Assembly (NCBI GenBank): GCA_021234155.1
Contig: JAJEKV010000001.1
Coordinates: 36,318,826 to 36,382,825 of the forward strand
Length of the DNA stretch: 64,000 nucleotides
Reading direction: 5' to 3'
From: Isoetes taiwanensis
Lineage: Eukaryota; Streptophyta; Lycopodiopsida; Isoetales; Isoetaceae
Under the pieces are notes generated by a model that saw only the letters and a list, made by a program, of their open reading frames with translations, was not told the DNA's origin and did no database searches. Below, piece after piece: positions 55,235-64,000 of the stretch (position 1 is the stretch's first letter; each line of letters opens with the position of its first letter). The position numbers were made by a program, and so were the translations under genes.

Positions 55235-57889
55235 GTCTTTCCACATGTCTATAATATATTTGAATTTGACTGTTTTGACCTCTTGCCATTGGCATCCCTG
55301 CATAATGAATAGCATCTAAATTTTCATACCTTGAAGGATCGGAAGGATTAGGCCGCCAACGCTTAGTCAAAGCGGTCTTTGTAGTCCCCCTCCAAGAGGC
55401 TTCCACCACGATACAAAAATATGGCCAAAATATGTAGATTCCGGATCAAGAACAAAGCATTCTCCCTCCGCATATCCTAACCAAGTGGCGGTGTTATCAT
55501 CTCCGTGTCCGACTAGAACAAACATACCCTTTGTCACATGTGCGTGAGGATCAAACTCTTCAAGAGGCAACACCGGACGACCATCCGACGGGCCACAATA
55601 AGATGGTAAAGGTCGCGGTGACCAAGGCAGATATCGTCGACCTACGGAACAAATCTTTGTTTGTTCTAGAGGAGCTTGTCTTGTTTGTGGCCAAAATGCA
55701 TCATTTTGAGGACGCCTGAAGCAACATCCTCCAAAGAGATAAGAAGTCGGGCTCCAATACTCAACACTTGCCGTGTATTGCCTTGCAAACAAGCTACTTT
55801 CTTGATTCTTACATATGTCCTTCCATAGGGAGATGTATTTGTTGATGCTATCCTTCAACCCTGGAAGATCTTTCAATGTTGGTCTAGGAGGAATATTTTG
55901 TGGCACACCACTTGGTATCATTGGCTGACCATGTTCATCCTCTTTCCACATTCTAACTCCCGGAGAATCTGGCTGGAAGCCCTCTTTATGTGTAGGACGA
56001 TTTTGTATTGCATAACAGGCCAATCTCCTGCCATCTTAAATTTGAAGAGCAATGGTTCAGTATGCCCAACCAGGCGTTGGCCCTTATCAGGGATGAATCC
56101 CTTCACAAAATCCTTCCAATTTGGAACTTCATCAATAAAGTATGGAATTGGGGATTTTGCATTGCATTTGCTAAACAAGTAAAGTAGCTCGTAGTGTCAA
56201 AGCATCAAATTTAACTCATCAAGGTTGAAAAATTTCCAAATAAAGCATCAATATCATCATGGGTGTGGCCGACCATCATAAAGCCCACTTGGATCTCATC
56301 AAAGACCTTAAGCCAAGTCAAATAAGATAAGTATGAAAAGACATACCTATTTTTGTTTTGCCCCCTTTGCATTATCAAGTTGCAAATAGAGATTTCGGGA
56401 AGAGGGTTGAACACCTCAGATTCGTTGTAGTTGAAGTATTTGGCAATACTTCTCCCATGGAAGCAAGTTTGTTCTTCAAAGGATTGATGTCCTTGACTGC
56501 TTGCATCCATTTGCAATCTGCAGGCTTACTTCCACATAAGTCACCTATCTTGTCCTCTTGCACCAATTCCAAGTTATGCAATATTCTAGAAAGTGAACCA
56601 ATGTGGAAGTTTGAATCATCTTTCCATAAATCAAGTGAAAATGACCATAGGCACGACCACCATGCCCATGAGTCAAAGCTCTGTCAAACTACTCTTCAAG
56701 CGATCACCTCTCCATACGATTTTGCTAGATGATGACTTCTAGGCACTAAAGTCTTAACCGATCCATCTTATCATGTATTATACATAGATGATTTTCGAGG
56801 AGACCGCTGTGTGACAATGCTCTCCAATGCCAATATTGACTTTCTCGCAAGAGCGTTGCTCTAGCATATGAGACCGACGTTGAATTGCAAGATTTCGTCT
56901 CTCTCTTGTATCTTTTGTTTTTTCCAGCTTCTGCTTAATTACCACGCAGATGTTGCATTTAGAGAAGGCTGTATTTTTTGCAATGCTAACATCCGGAAAT
57001 TCCCTTTTCCATATACTATAAAAAGAGTTCAAGGCTACAGGTTGTTCCCGTAAGCTCTTCAACGATCGCTCCAACTTCTTTATGTATAAGCTTCTTATTA
57101 AGAATGGAAGGAAGCTTCCGTGACATTTTCTCTTACATCATCTCTACCTCTTTTTGCTCCTATGGGGAATACTTTTCAAGATTCTCCGAATGAATCTGTC
57201 TAGCACACATTCGGTGGCCGATGTAGTGGATCCGGGCTTCTTAGAGCCAAGATTACCATGTTCGCCTACCTTTGCACCCGCTTCAAATCTGTTTCTCCAA
57301 TTGTAAAATGTTGACTGACTGATACCTAAAGCCATGCGCCACCCAGCAATTCCATCCCCTTGAGCACTATCCTGTCCTCTCCTTCTCCTGTGTAAGTCAC
57401 ACTCAGCACGTCAAAAAAATACGTAACCCTTGCATTGTATGGTTGAGATAAAAATTCTTTTCTTAATTCACATACTTGATGCTTGGTAAGTTTCTTGTTG
57501 CAAGTATTTTTGCAGCAGCTTGTCTTCATGAACTTATTGATTGAAGTTGTGGAGCATAGCCTTTCCTCTTTGCTCTTTCCCTTGGGTTGTCTTGGAATCC
57601 TATGTGTGTAAGTATACTTCCTTTTTCGTTTGAATTGAGCCTGAATGTTGTCCTCAAAAGATTCTATTTCCATATCCTCATTTTCTTTAGCTTCTCGAGC
57701 TTGCAGATGTTGTGAGACAGTCCTTCCATCCTGCAGCATCACATCGCTATTTTCCCATTGTACAAGGTAATTTTCTGCTGGCCTTTCTGCACAAGCATGA
57801 CATTTGAGATCCTCTGTAATTAGTGCAGGAAGGATCTTTCCCACACAGAGCCCCACCTTTGAGTCTCCTAAAAATTCATCGTCCAACAA
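55235..57889 (-). pseudogene. DUF7869-like transposase-type protein with HTH and C-terminal barrel-like domain, decayed
   Basis: Read on the minus strand in separate frames. An N-terminal part (57889-57326) has CHAC, a basic middle (KRKRKYTYTHRIPRQPKG) and a zinc-like CCKNTCNKK leading to ELRKEF and ARVTYFFDVL. Then comes a helix-turn-helix segment (MALGISQSTFYNWRNRFEAG), an SFYSIWKREFPDV segment with Cys pairs (SKCNIC), and a core with KNRYVFSYLSYL and the motif MVGHTHDDIDALFG. The C-terminal part carries GMFVLVGHGDDNTATWLGYAEG. Family knowledge: the HTH, the H-T-H-D-D motif and the barrel-like end fit the DUF7869 class, thought to be RNase H-fold and transposon-derived. Frame changes and possible introns break the gene. 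Confidence 0.6.
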
Positions 57890-58045
57890 AGCATCCCGGG
57901 ATCATGAAGACAATTATGGCCTCTGCATATTTACTTCGGTCACATGCATGAAGAATGTGGCAATGCTTATCCAAGAGATCAGTTCTTGAGAAACTAGGTG
58001 GTGGTTCATCATCATCTGATGCTATCCTGCGAGGAAAACGTGTAC

Positions 58046-58692
58046 CTAGATCCAATCTGTAGGATCAATTTCTTCATCTGCATCTGACATTGCCTCTACA
58101 GATTCTACAATCGAGGTCAGTGATGGAGTAGCTAAATCAATGGCATGATATCTTATATCTTGCCGAGGCCATTCGATAAACGTGCCCACAGCCTCTTCAA
58201 TGTTGTCAGCGCCATCACATGGAATCGGAAGGATGTGGGTAGGCACCACAGCCTCGGTAACTTGCACTGCTACGTTGAGTGCGTCAACATTCTTCCCATG
58301 GATGCAAGTTCTATTCACCAAGACACCCTTACCAACCACAGTATTATTACTGACAAGGTTCACCATATTCTCTCGTGGCCGCCATCGCTTGAAGGAGCCG
58401 GAGCAATCGACAATCGAAGTCGATGATGTTGTGGAGGGACTACTAGGCAAGTTCGGGTTTCAGTATCGACGCGTTTCCGATGAGTAAGTTGGGGCTCCTT
58501 CACAAGTATTTCACTTGATTTGAGGCCATTCGATAAATGTCCCCACGGCCAAAGAATGTTATCCGCTCCCTCACACGGAATGGGAAGCACATGGGTGGGC
58601 ACTATGGCTTCAAGTGACCTCCACGACCACATTGCACCATGGAATGTTCCTGCCATGCAGATGGCCTCTATGCAATTCATGTCCCCTGGCAA
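58046..58692 (-). pseudogene. Two tandem DUF8039-like domains
   Basis: Minus-strand translation at 58450-58046 contains GKNVDALNVAVQVTEAVVP, then LPIPCDGADNIEEAVGTFIEWP, a pattern typical of DUF8039 domains that accompany plant En/Spm-type transposon proteins. The adjacent upstream stretch (58692-58360) repeats it (AIVPTHVLPIPCEGADNI) with more damage. The plus strand also reads open because the domain has a biased composition; that is a shadow. It lies upstream of, and on the same strand as, the DUF7869-like pseudogene, so both may derive from one element. Confidence 0.55.
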
Positions 58693-58916
58693 CTACCACA
58701 TCCCCATCGACAAGATTACGCAGGGGCCTTTTCCTGTGAGAATCAATACACATATATATATATACTTGTTAGAGACATGCAACCCTCGATGACATATACT
58801 TAGTGAAAATAGCGCGAAAATGTGAAAGAAATTATACGACATGAGACAAATGGGCATTTGCTCCATTTATTTAAATGTAAGCAAATCAGCGCCATTTACC
58901 TTGAAAAGAGCATTGC

Positions 58917-59030
58917 GCCATTTACCTGTCAATGGGCCATTTTCCTTGAAATGGCGCAGCTGCTCCATTTCAAGGAAAATGGCGCAGCTGCTCCATTTCA
59001 AGGAAAATGGCCCATTGACAGGTAAATGGC
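58917..59030. repeat. 38-bp perfect inverted repeat with two palindromic cores
   Basis: Arms 58917-58954 and 58993-59030 are exact reverse complements (GCCATTTACCTGTCAATGGG start, then CCATTTTCCTTGAAATGG). The 38-bp centre holds AAATGGCGCAGC and TGCTCCATTT blocks. Two copies of this near-palindrome lie 28 bp apart (58949 and 58977), the same period as the array in the intron at 62.4 kb. Confidence 0.9.
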
Positions 59031-59270
59031 ATCTTTATTCTAAATGCTATATCTAATAGCTAGAGTTATGGATTCCTATTACTACAAGATTCAGCAAGAC
59101 ATCAATTGTTGAGAACTTATCTACTGAACAAGATAGAGAAGATCTACCCTTAAACATATTAAAATATTTAACATCCTACATCCTACATTAAACATACTAA
59201 AACATTTTACTAGAACTGAATAGCCTCTAACCTGGACGTCATTGACGATTCCGGATCTGCCATATCAGAG

Positions 59271-59456
59271 AATGCGCCTGAAGAATTTGGTCAAGCGCCT
59301 GAATAATCTTGACAAGTCTGGACAAGCGCTTGGAGAATCTGGACAAGCGCCTGAAAAATGAAGACGAGCGCCACTGGAATGAAGCCAAGCGCCTGAAGAA
59401 TGAAGCCGAGCGCCTAAGAACGAAAGCCGCTACCAAGAATGAAGACAAGGGCTAAG
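59271..59456 (+). pseudogene. Remnant of a coiled-coil protein with RLKN repeats
   Basis: An ATG frame reads MRLKNLVKRLNNLDK and shifts. The neighbouring frame then continues LDKRLENLDKRLKNEDERHW, and afterwards NEAKRLKNEAERLRTKAA. The CGCCTGAAGAATGAAGC unit repeats about every 30 bases. The heptad-like, charged repeat would form a coiled coil. An internal indel and stops show decay; the family is unknown. Confidence 0.45.
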
Positions 59457-59689
59457 CGGCTGCAAAAGAAAGACAAGCGGCCAAGCTGGCAACTGCTGCT
59501 ATCGACTAAGGAACCAACGTCTAAGACGGAATAGACGTCGGAGAAGCGCCCTGCTTTGTCGACCAAGAGATCTCAAGCGCAAAAACCTACGAATATTGAA
59601 ACGAGGACGAGGTGCATAAAATCGCAACCGTCTGAGTCGAAAGTATAGCTTTCTAATGACCATGTCCGCCTCCCCGACAGCCAGACGAA
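59457..59689. other. Spacer
   Basis: No recognised content; a few Ala/Lys-rich codons may belong to the decayed coiled-coil gene upstream. Confidence 0.35.
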
Positions 59690-60213
59690 AAGGCCATTAT
59701 GAAGTGGACTGGCGGGCAAATTCAAAGTTCAAAATACGCAAGGCAAATTCAAATTTCAAATTTGAGTGGGAAGGCGGGACACTGGCGTCTTGGCGGAATG
59801 ACTTAAACTACCTAAGATTTATAATGGCGAACGGGCGGGAGAAACGGACGGGCGGGAAAATTCAAAATTTTTAAAATTTGTAGAGACGGACTTGCGGGCG
59901 GGAAAAATCGAAATTTTCAAAATTTCGAGACGGACGGGCGCGCAAATTTGAAGAGACGGGGGGGCGGGTAAAATTGGTTTTCTTTTCTTTCCCCCGACTT
60001 TTCTTTTCTTTTCTTTCCGTCCAATTTTCATTTTCAATTTCATTGTTCTTTTCTCCCGCCTCCGCCTTCCGCCTTCCGCCTTAGCGCCTAGCGCCTTGCA
60101 CATTCTCTCTCCTATTCAACCATCTTCTCTCTCTAGCGCCTGTTGATCCGGGAGCGCTCGGAAAAAAAGTGGAGTAGGATTTATACGGTCGTGTACTTTT
60201 ATACTTTTATACA
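59690..60213 (+). promoter_or_regulatory. Candidate promoter with repeated GGCGGGAAA motifs
   Basis: GGGCGGGAAAA or GGCGGGCAAA with AATTCAAA(A)TTT tails recurs at about 59710, 59850, 59893 and 59935, and CTCCCGCC lies at 60053. The motif matches the E2F site consensus (TTTSSCGC on one strand). A pyrimidine-rich leader and a TATACTTTTATAC stretch precede the ATG at 60214. This suggests cell-cycle-linked control, but it is a motif match only. Confidence 0.4.
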
Positions 60214-60253
60214 ATGGCGCAATCTTCGATCAAAATCCAGGAGCCAGGCTCAG
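60214..60253 (+). CDS. Possible first exon of the ParB-like gene
   Basis: The ATG opens MAQSSIKIQEPGS, followed by CAG|GTTAGT, a good plant 5' splice site. A possible acceptor, GCTTGGCAG, lies near 60759. The link to the ParB-like reading frame 1 kb downstream is inferred from position only. Confidence 0.3.
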
Positions 60254-60391
60254 GTTAGTATCTGTTGTTTCTTAGGTAGTGTCTTAGGTAGCTGAAGTGT
60301 AGTGTCTTAGGTGGCGAAATGGCGGACGTGGCCATTTCATTTCATTAGGAGAGGGTGGGTTTGTAGCAGCCTTTTCCTCCTATAGTTTGTG

Positions 60392-60413
60392 AAATGGCGC
60401 AGCTGCGCCATTT
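60392..60413. repeat. Single perfect copy of the 22-bp palindrome
   Basis: A perfect palindrome centred on GCGCAGCTGCGC with AAATG/CATTT flanks, identical to the unit tandemly repeated at 62351-62455. Confidence 0.9.
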
Positions 60414-60442
60414 CTATAATGTCTGTTAATATTCTTGTAGAA

Positions 60443-60692
60443 GCGGACCCATAAAAGAGCAAATGAAGACTGCCGCCATTTAGACTAAATAAGCGCAGTG
60501 TGCCATTTAGACTAAATAAGCGCCTTCCATAAGCTCTTTATGGGTCCCCTTCGAAAACCAAATGGAGCAAATTTGCGCCATTTAGTCTAAATAAGCACAA
60601 GCCATTTGCTCTATTATATAAAAAGCTAAATGCGGCCCGGCGTTACATTTTAGACTAAATAAGCGCTTTACCTAGCCATTTAGTCTAAATCT
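60443..60692. repeat. Hairpin-rich region with five TTTAG(A/T)CTAAA palindromes
   Basis: CATTTAGACTAAATAAGCGC-type units recur at about 60477, 60504, 60579, 60646 and 60677, the later ones partly as TTTAGTCTAAA. A flanking inverted pair, GGACCCATAAAAGAGC (60445) and GCTCTTTATGGGTCC (60533), can enclose the first two. There is no coding capacity. Probably intronic if the exon at 60214 is real. Confidence 0.75.
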
Positions 60693-61288
60693 TGGATTTA
60701 CTGTTTTAACTTTCTAGCACATGCCATTTCTCTCACCATGCTTACCTCGCTTGGCAGCTGGTCTAGTGCCAAGAAATGGAGCGATGGTGACTTCGAGGAG
60801 CATAGTCCTCATTTGGAAGGTCTTGGTGTATGGAGATCGTTAGAGCCATACCCTTGATCAAGGCGTGGACCCAACCAAGGGAGACAAGAGGCGAGAACTT
60901 TGCCTCCTTGTCAAATCAGTACAGTGAAGAAGGAGCCTCAACCGTAGGGCCCGGATGGGCATCATTGTCAACATGAGAGAAGTCAAGAAACAAGGAAGAC
61001 TTGACTTTCTTGGTTGCACGATGGAAGATCCGGTCGATGGCAAAGATTGATCTCTATTGCATGGATTGGCGATTACTTACGAGCCCCGCAATGATGGAGT
61101 CCAAAGATGAAGGACCAAGCACCGCCGGGCCAAGAAAAGGTTGGCACGCCATCTTATGAGTCCGAGAGCAAGCGAGATATCAAAGGCACACGGTAGAGAT
61201 CCTCAAAGGATTCAAGATTCTCATGAGCTGCCATGGACATGTCCAAAACTCCCGGTCCTACATTGTAAGAGCTTAAGCCTCGTGCAAC
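60693..61288 (+). other. Possible decayed coding sequence upstream of the ParB-like frame
   Basis: Higher GC than the flanks. Segments such as WSSAKKWSDGDFEEHSPHL (from about 60760) and a Ser/Lys-rich stretch read like protein but change frame repeatedly. No domain is recognised. Confidence 0.35.
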
Positions 61289-62841
61289 ATGCCGCCAGAA
61301 TGGATGCCAGATGGTCGGGCTGGGAGAGATGCGAGAAAAGGTGTAAAAATTAAAAATGCCACCAAAGCTGGCAAAGGAACAAAAACAGGTGGAGGTGGTG
61401 ATGTACACAGGGATACAGAACAAGAAGAAGGACGAGAAGTTGAGAAAGGGGAGGGACATAGGGATGAGAAGAGGGATGAGACGGAGGCTCACAAACATGA
61501 TTCTCCCGTGAAGTCCACTGAGAAGCCCGGCCGATGAAAAGCCGGCGATAGTGACCGCAGACTATTAGTGACAATAAGGAGGCTACAAAGCACATAAGAA
61601 ATGTAGCATCCACAGCAGATAGCACTCCAGCAAAGAGAAAGCCAGAAACCAAAGCACAGATAAGGGCAAGGAAATTACAAAAGATTGCAGATCTTGAAGT
61701 GCCCGAGGAACTAAAGATGGACCGTGACGAAGAAGAAGAAATGGCAGAGGAAACACTAAAGAAAATACAAAAGCACGGCCACATGTTCCCCCTTGGAGTC
61801 ACATACACCAGAAGAATATCTATCTGGGATCTAGAAGAGGCCCCACCTAATATGACCGCCAGGGTTATTAACCCCGAGCATGTTAGGAGGCTCTGCAAAT
61901 CATTTGCTGAGGATCCACACCCGGTATTCACTCCAGCAGATGTAGTGCCCTTTGATCCGGATACAAAGGAGTTGCTGAGCTGGTCACAGGAATCTGACTT
62001 GATTCGGAAAAGATTTTATATTATCAATGGTAATCATTCGGTCGCTGCTGCTCAGCTCGTGTGCAGTAAGTTGGGGACAGAGGATGCTAGAGCTGAGCTT
62101 AGCAAGATCTATGTCTATAGAATATGCAGAGTTCTTTCTGGAGAGATCAGTGACCTGGACCTTCTTCAGCTCAGTGTGGATGTGAATGATATAGTAGCAA
62201 AGACTGTCTTCAAGGAACCATATGTGGATCAGATCCACCATCTTCGCAAGCAGTACCAGGAATGCGGAAGACCAGCCCCTGCTGGTAAAGGACAGTCAAG
62301 AAGTGACGAGTACAAGGTATGTTTACGTCTCCTTACCCATTCATTTATCGAAATGGCGCAGCTGCGCCATTTGAATTGAAATGGCGCAGCTGCGCCATTT
62401 CAATTCAAATGGCGCAGCTGCGCCATTTCAATTCAAATGGCGCAGCTGCGCCATTAGATGTAAATAGCAACATTTGAAATTCTAAAATCGCCAGCTCTCT
62501 TGCAGCACTACCTTGAAATGGCAGACAAGATTCTGAGGGGCAAACACACGAAGGATGTCAATCGGTTTGTCTTCATGCCAGATGATGTCTATGCACTCTT
62601 CCGCCAGATGTGGAACAAATGGAGGAAGGGAGAACTTAAGGACAACAGGGGTCAAGCTATAGTAATCAATTTTGCTAAAGACAAAGATTACTTCAGTGAC
62701 AACTACCTTAGATGCATGAGGGGCTTGGACTATGATGATTGTAGAAAGGTCCTCGAAGAAACTTTAAGCGGGGATATATACGTCAAAGTCACCTCAGATT
62801 ACAAAGGCGATAATTTCTTCAAGACGAGTATGAGAACTTAA
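61289..62841 (+). CDS. ParB/sulfiredoxin-fold protein, one intron, frameshifted N-terminus
   Basis: A Lys/Glu-rich N-terminal frame (61289-61537) is followed, in another frame open from about 61555, by a charged linker and the core. The core reads FPLGVTYTRRISIWDL, then INPEHVRRLCKSFAEDPHPV and KRFYIINGNHSVAAAQLV. NGNHS is the ParB-family signature loop, and the VRRL-x-SF element before it fits that fold. A clean phase-0 intron (62317-62505, AAG|GTATGT to TTGCAG|CAC) leads into HYLEMADKILRGKH, FMPDDVYALFRQMW and YLRCMRGLDYDDC, ending at 62841. ParB-fold enzymes bind or cut DNA; in phages and bacteria they are often joined to methyltransferases, and a methyltransferase-like motif lies 0.9 kb downstream. 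Role in this plant unknown. Confidence 0.65.
62351..62455. repeat. Four-copy array of a 22-bp palindrome at exact 28-bp period, inside the intron
   Basis: Copies start at 62351, 62379, 62407 and 62435; the last lacks its final T. Each is the palindrome centred on GCGCAGCTGCGC. The 6-bp spacers are GAATTG, CAATTC and CAATTC, the first being the reverse complement of the others. The intron ends are not part of the array. Confidence 0.95.
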
Positions 62842-64000
62842 GAGTACTTGCTTACATGAAGAAGGAGATACATCGCACTTCATTGCAGATCGATTGGCAC
62901 TAAGTACAAGAAATTCGAGGACCTAAGGAAAGCCACAGACCACTTCTCAGATTCTGCACTTCTGGTTTGGGGGGTATGCCACCATAAGTGGGTACAGGAA
63001 GGAATACTCAAAGAGGGAGTTCATGGTAACATGCCATTCTCCTTGGCCAGGTCCATTCGAAAAATCCTTCAGCCTGAAACAGAAAAGGCCCTGCCAAGAT
63101 GGTTTGTGGAGCATGTCACTACCGTGGGGATTCCGAACGAACGTGCAGTTCTACCTCCCAGCATGATATGTTTAGATGCAAGGCAGACTTACTCCGGCTT
63201 TGGAAAAGTGAGATCAGAAACAGCGTTCTTCAATAATGTCTCACGGATGACGGACCAAGAGACATATTGGATTCTATGTTTCGTCGGGCCGAGCATAACT
63301 TACTATTTGCCGGCGCTTTGAAAGACTAGAATCCGTGTCTAGAGTGTTTGTAGGAATCTATGAAGAAGAGCCGGAGCTACTGTGTGGTTCAGGAATCAAA
63401 GAGCCACAAGCTCTTCTATTTGCTACGAGGATTTCGCATGCACGGGAGAGCCCCCGACGAAGACACGGACCTTAGGCTATTTGGCGACCATCCTAGAAAA
63501 GCTCCATAAAATTCCTCCTATTCCTAAGGAAGCCATCGGAAGTGAGGGCGATGTTATGGCTAAAAACTCATGCAAGACAAAGGTTTAAGTGGAGTTGGCG
63601 TGGTATGGAGGAGAATATCCGGTGCATAAACAGATTGGTCCCAGAATCAAGGCGTTCTACCTTGTTGATAAGCTCGCCCTCAAGGTAACATTGTACTAGA
63701 TTTCTTCTCTGGTGGAGCCTTTCTAGGGCATCCCTTCATGTAGGAAGAATCGATTGTGACATACGAGCATGAGTTAGGAAAGATGAAATGCGAGCGAGGC
63801 ATTACGGTAGGGTCGAGAACGTCATGTACCCCGGCTTGACCCAAAGGCCATTGACCAACGCCAACGGAAGTCTTGACTTTGCAAGATGGTGAATCTCGAA
63901 GGGGGCAGACGAAGAAGCTTCTCATGAGAGAAAGGTGAGACGTCGCCCAAGCTGGAGCAGAAAGCGGGATCAAATTGACCGCAAATAAAATTAACCGGAT
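62842..64000 (+). pseudogene. Decayed C-terminal region with a methyltransferase-like motif
   Basis: Pieces of protein-like sequence continue in changing frames: IRKILQPETEKALPRWFVEH and QTYSGFGKVRSETAFFNNV (63031-63321), then RAPDEDTDLRLFGDHPRK near 63445 and KIPPIPKEAIGSEGDVMAKN near 63520. At 63684 comes GNIVLDFFSGGAFLG, which resembles the SAM-binding DPF-G-G motif of DNA methyltransferases and is soon followed by a stop. Continuity with the ParB-like gene is inferred from spacing and strand. The window ends before any second methyltransferase motif can be confirmed. Confidence 0.45.

Noticed and set aside
58145-58487. Plus-strand frames opposite the DUF8039-like domains
   Set aside because: The minus strand carries the recognisable domain twice; the plus-strand frames show no motif.
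62351-62455. CRISPR-like array
   Set aside because: Spacers are only 6 bp and identical or inverted, the repeats are perfect palindromes within a plant intron, and there are no cas genes.

Overview
The window is nuclear DNA from a land plant. It is AT-rich and mostly non-genic, and is built from nested plant-type mobile elements: a Ty3/gypsy chromovirus, LINEs, hAT and foldback MITEs, and a TRIM. It also carries spliceosomal U6 snRNA-like copies with plant USE and TATA spacing. Two protein families near the right end (a ParB-like/methyltransferase-like gene and a DUF7869-like transposase) are ones I associate with bryophytes and ferns more than flowering plants. A non-flowering plant is therefore my best guess, but this is inference.

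Layout. 1-5.2 kb: a foldback MITE, a tandem duplication and one intact small Cys-rich gene (4602-5150). 5.3-7.5, 19-24.5, 30.4-33.3, 49.4-49.6 and 52.1-53.3 kb: copies of one dispersed and partly tandem repeat, called R1 here. R1 carries CGGTCA/TATATAAG promoter modules, U6-like snRNA copies and a short tRNA-like fold. 7.8-9.3 kb: a gene for an acidic protein of short internal repeats, with an R1-like promoter and an in-frame stop. 14.3-16 kb: two non-autonomous hAT elements with perfect 8-bp target duplications. 22.4-22.7 kb: a complete TRIM. 25.5-26.8 kb: a decayed gag on the minus strand. Several 5'-truncated LINE ends are scattered through the window.

33.3-49.4 kb is a Russian doll. A LINE fragment sits inside an R1 unit, and a 13.4-kb chromovirus (33437-46799, duplication CACTC) sits inside the LINE; the LINE reading frame is continuous once the chromovirus is removed. 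The chromovirus carries two extra genes between PBS and gag. Each has its own pair of nested palindromes, TATA box and shared leader. The first encodes a histone H3-like protein: an exact ARTKQTARK N-terminal tail (in a neighbouring frame), a long acidic linker, and a C-terminal H3 fold. The same element's integrase ends in a chromodomain, the class of module that in other proteins reads H3 tail methylation. An element carrying both an H3-like protein and a chromodomain is the most striking thing in the window.

53-64 kb holds a duplicated pair of tiny genes exactly 600 bp apart, a minus-strand DUF8039-like plus DUF7869/HTH transposase-like locus, and a ParB-fold gene with a nearby methyltransferase-like motif. 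A 22-bp palindrome recurs near and inside that last gene, four times at exact 28-bp spacing within its intron. Many coding stretches carry frameshifts; whether these are decay or consensus errors cannot be settled from the sequence alone.
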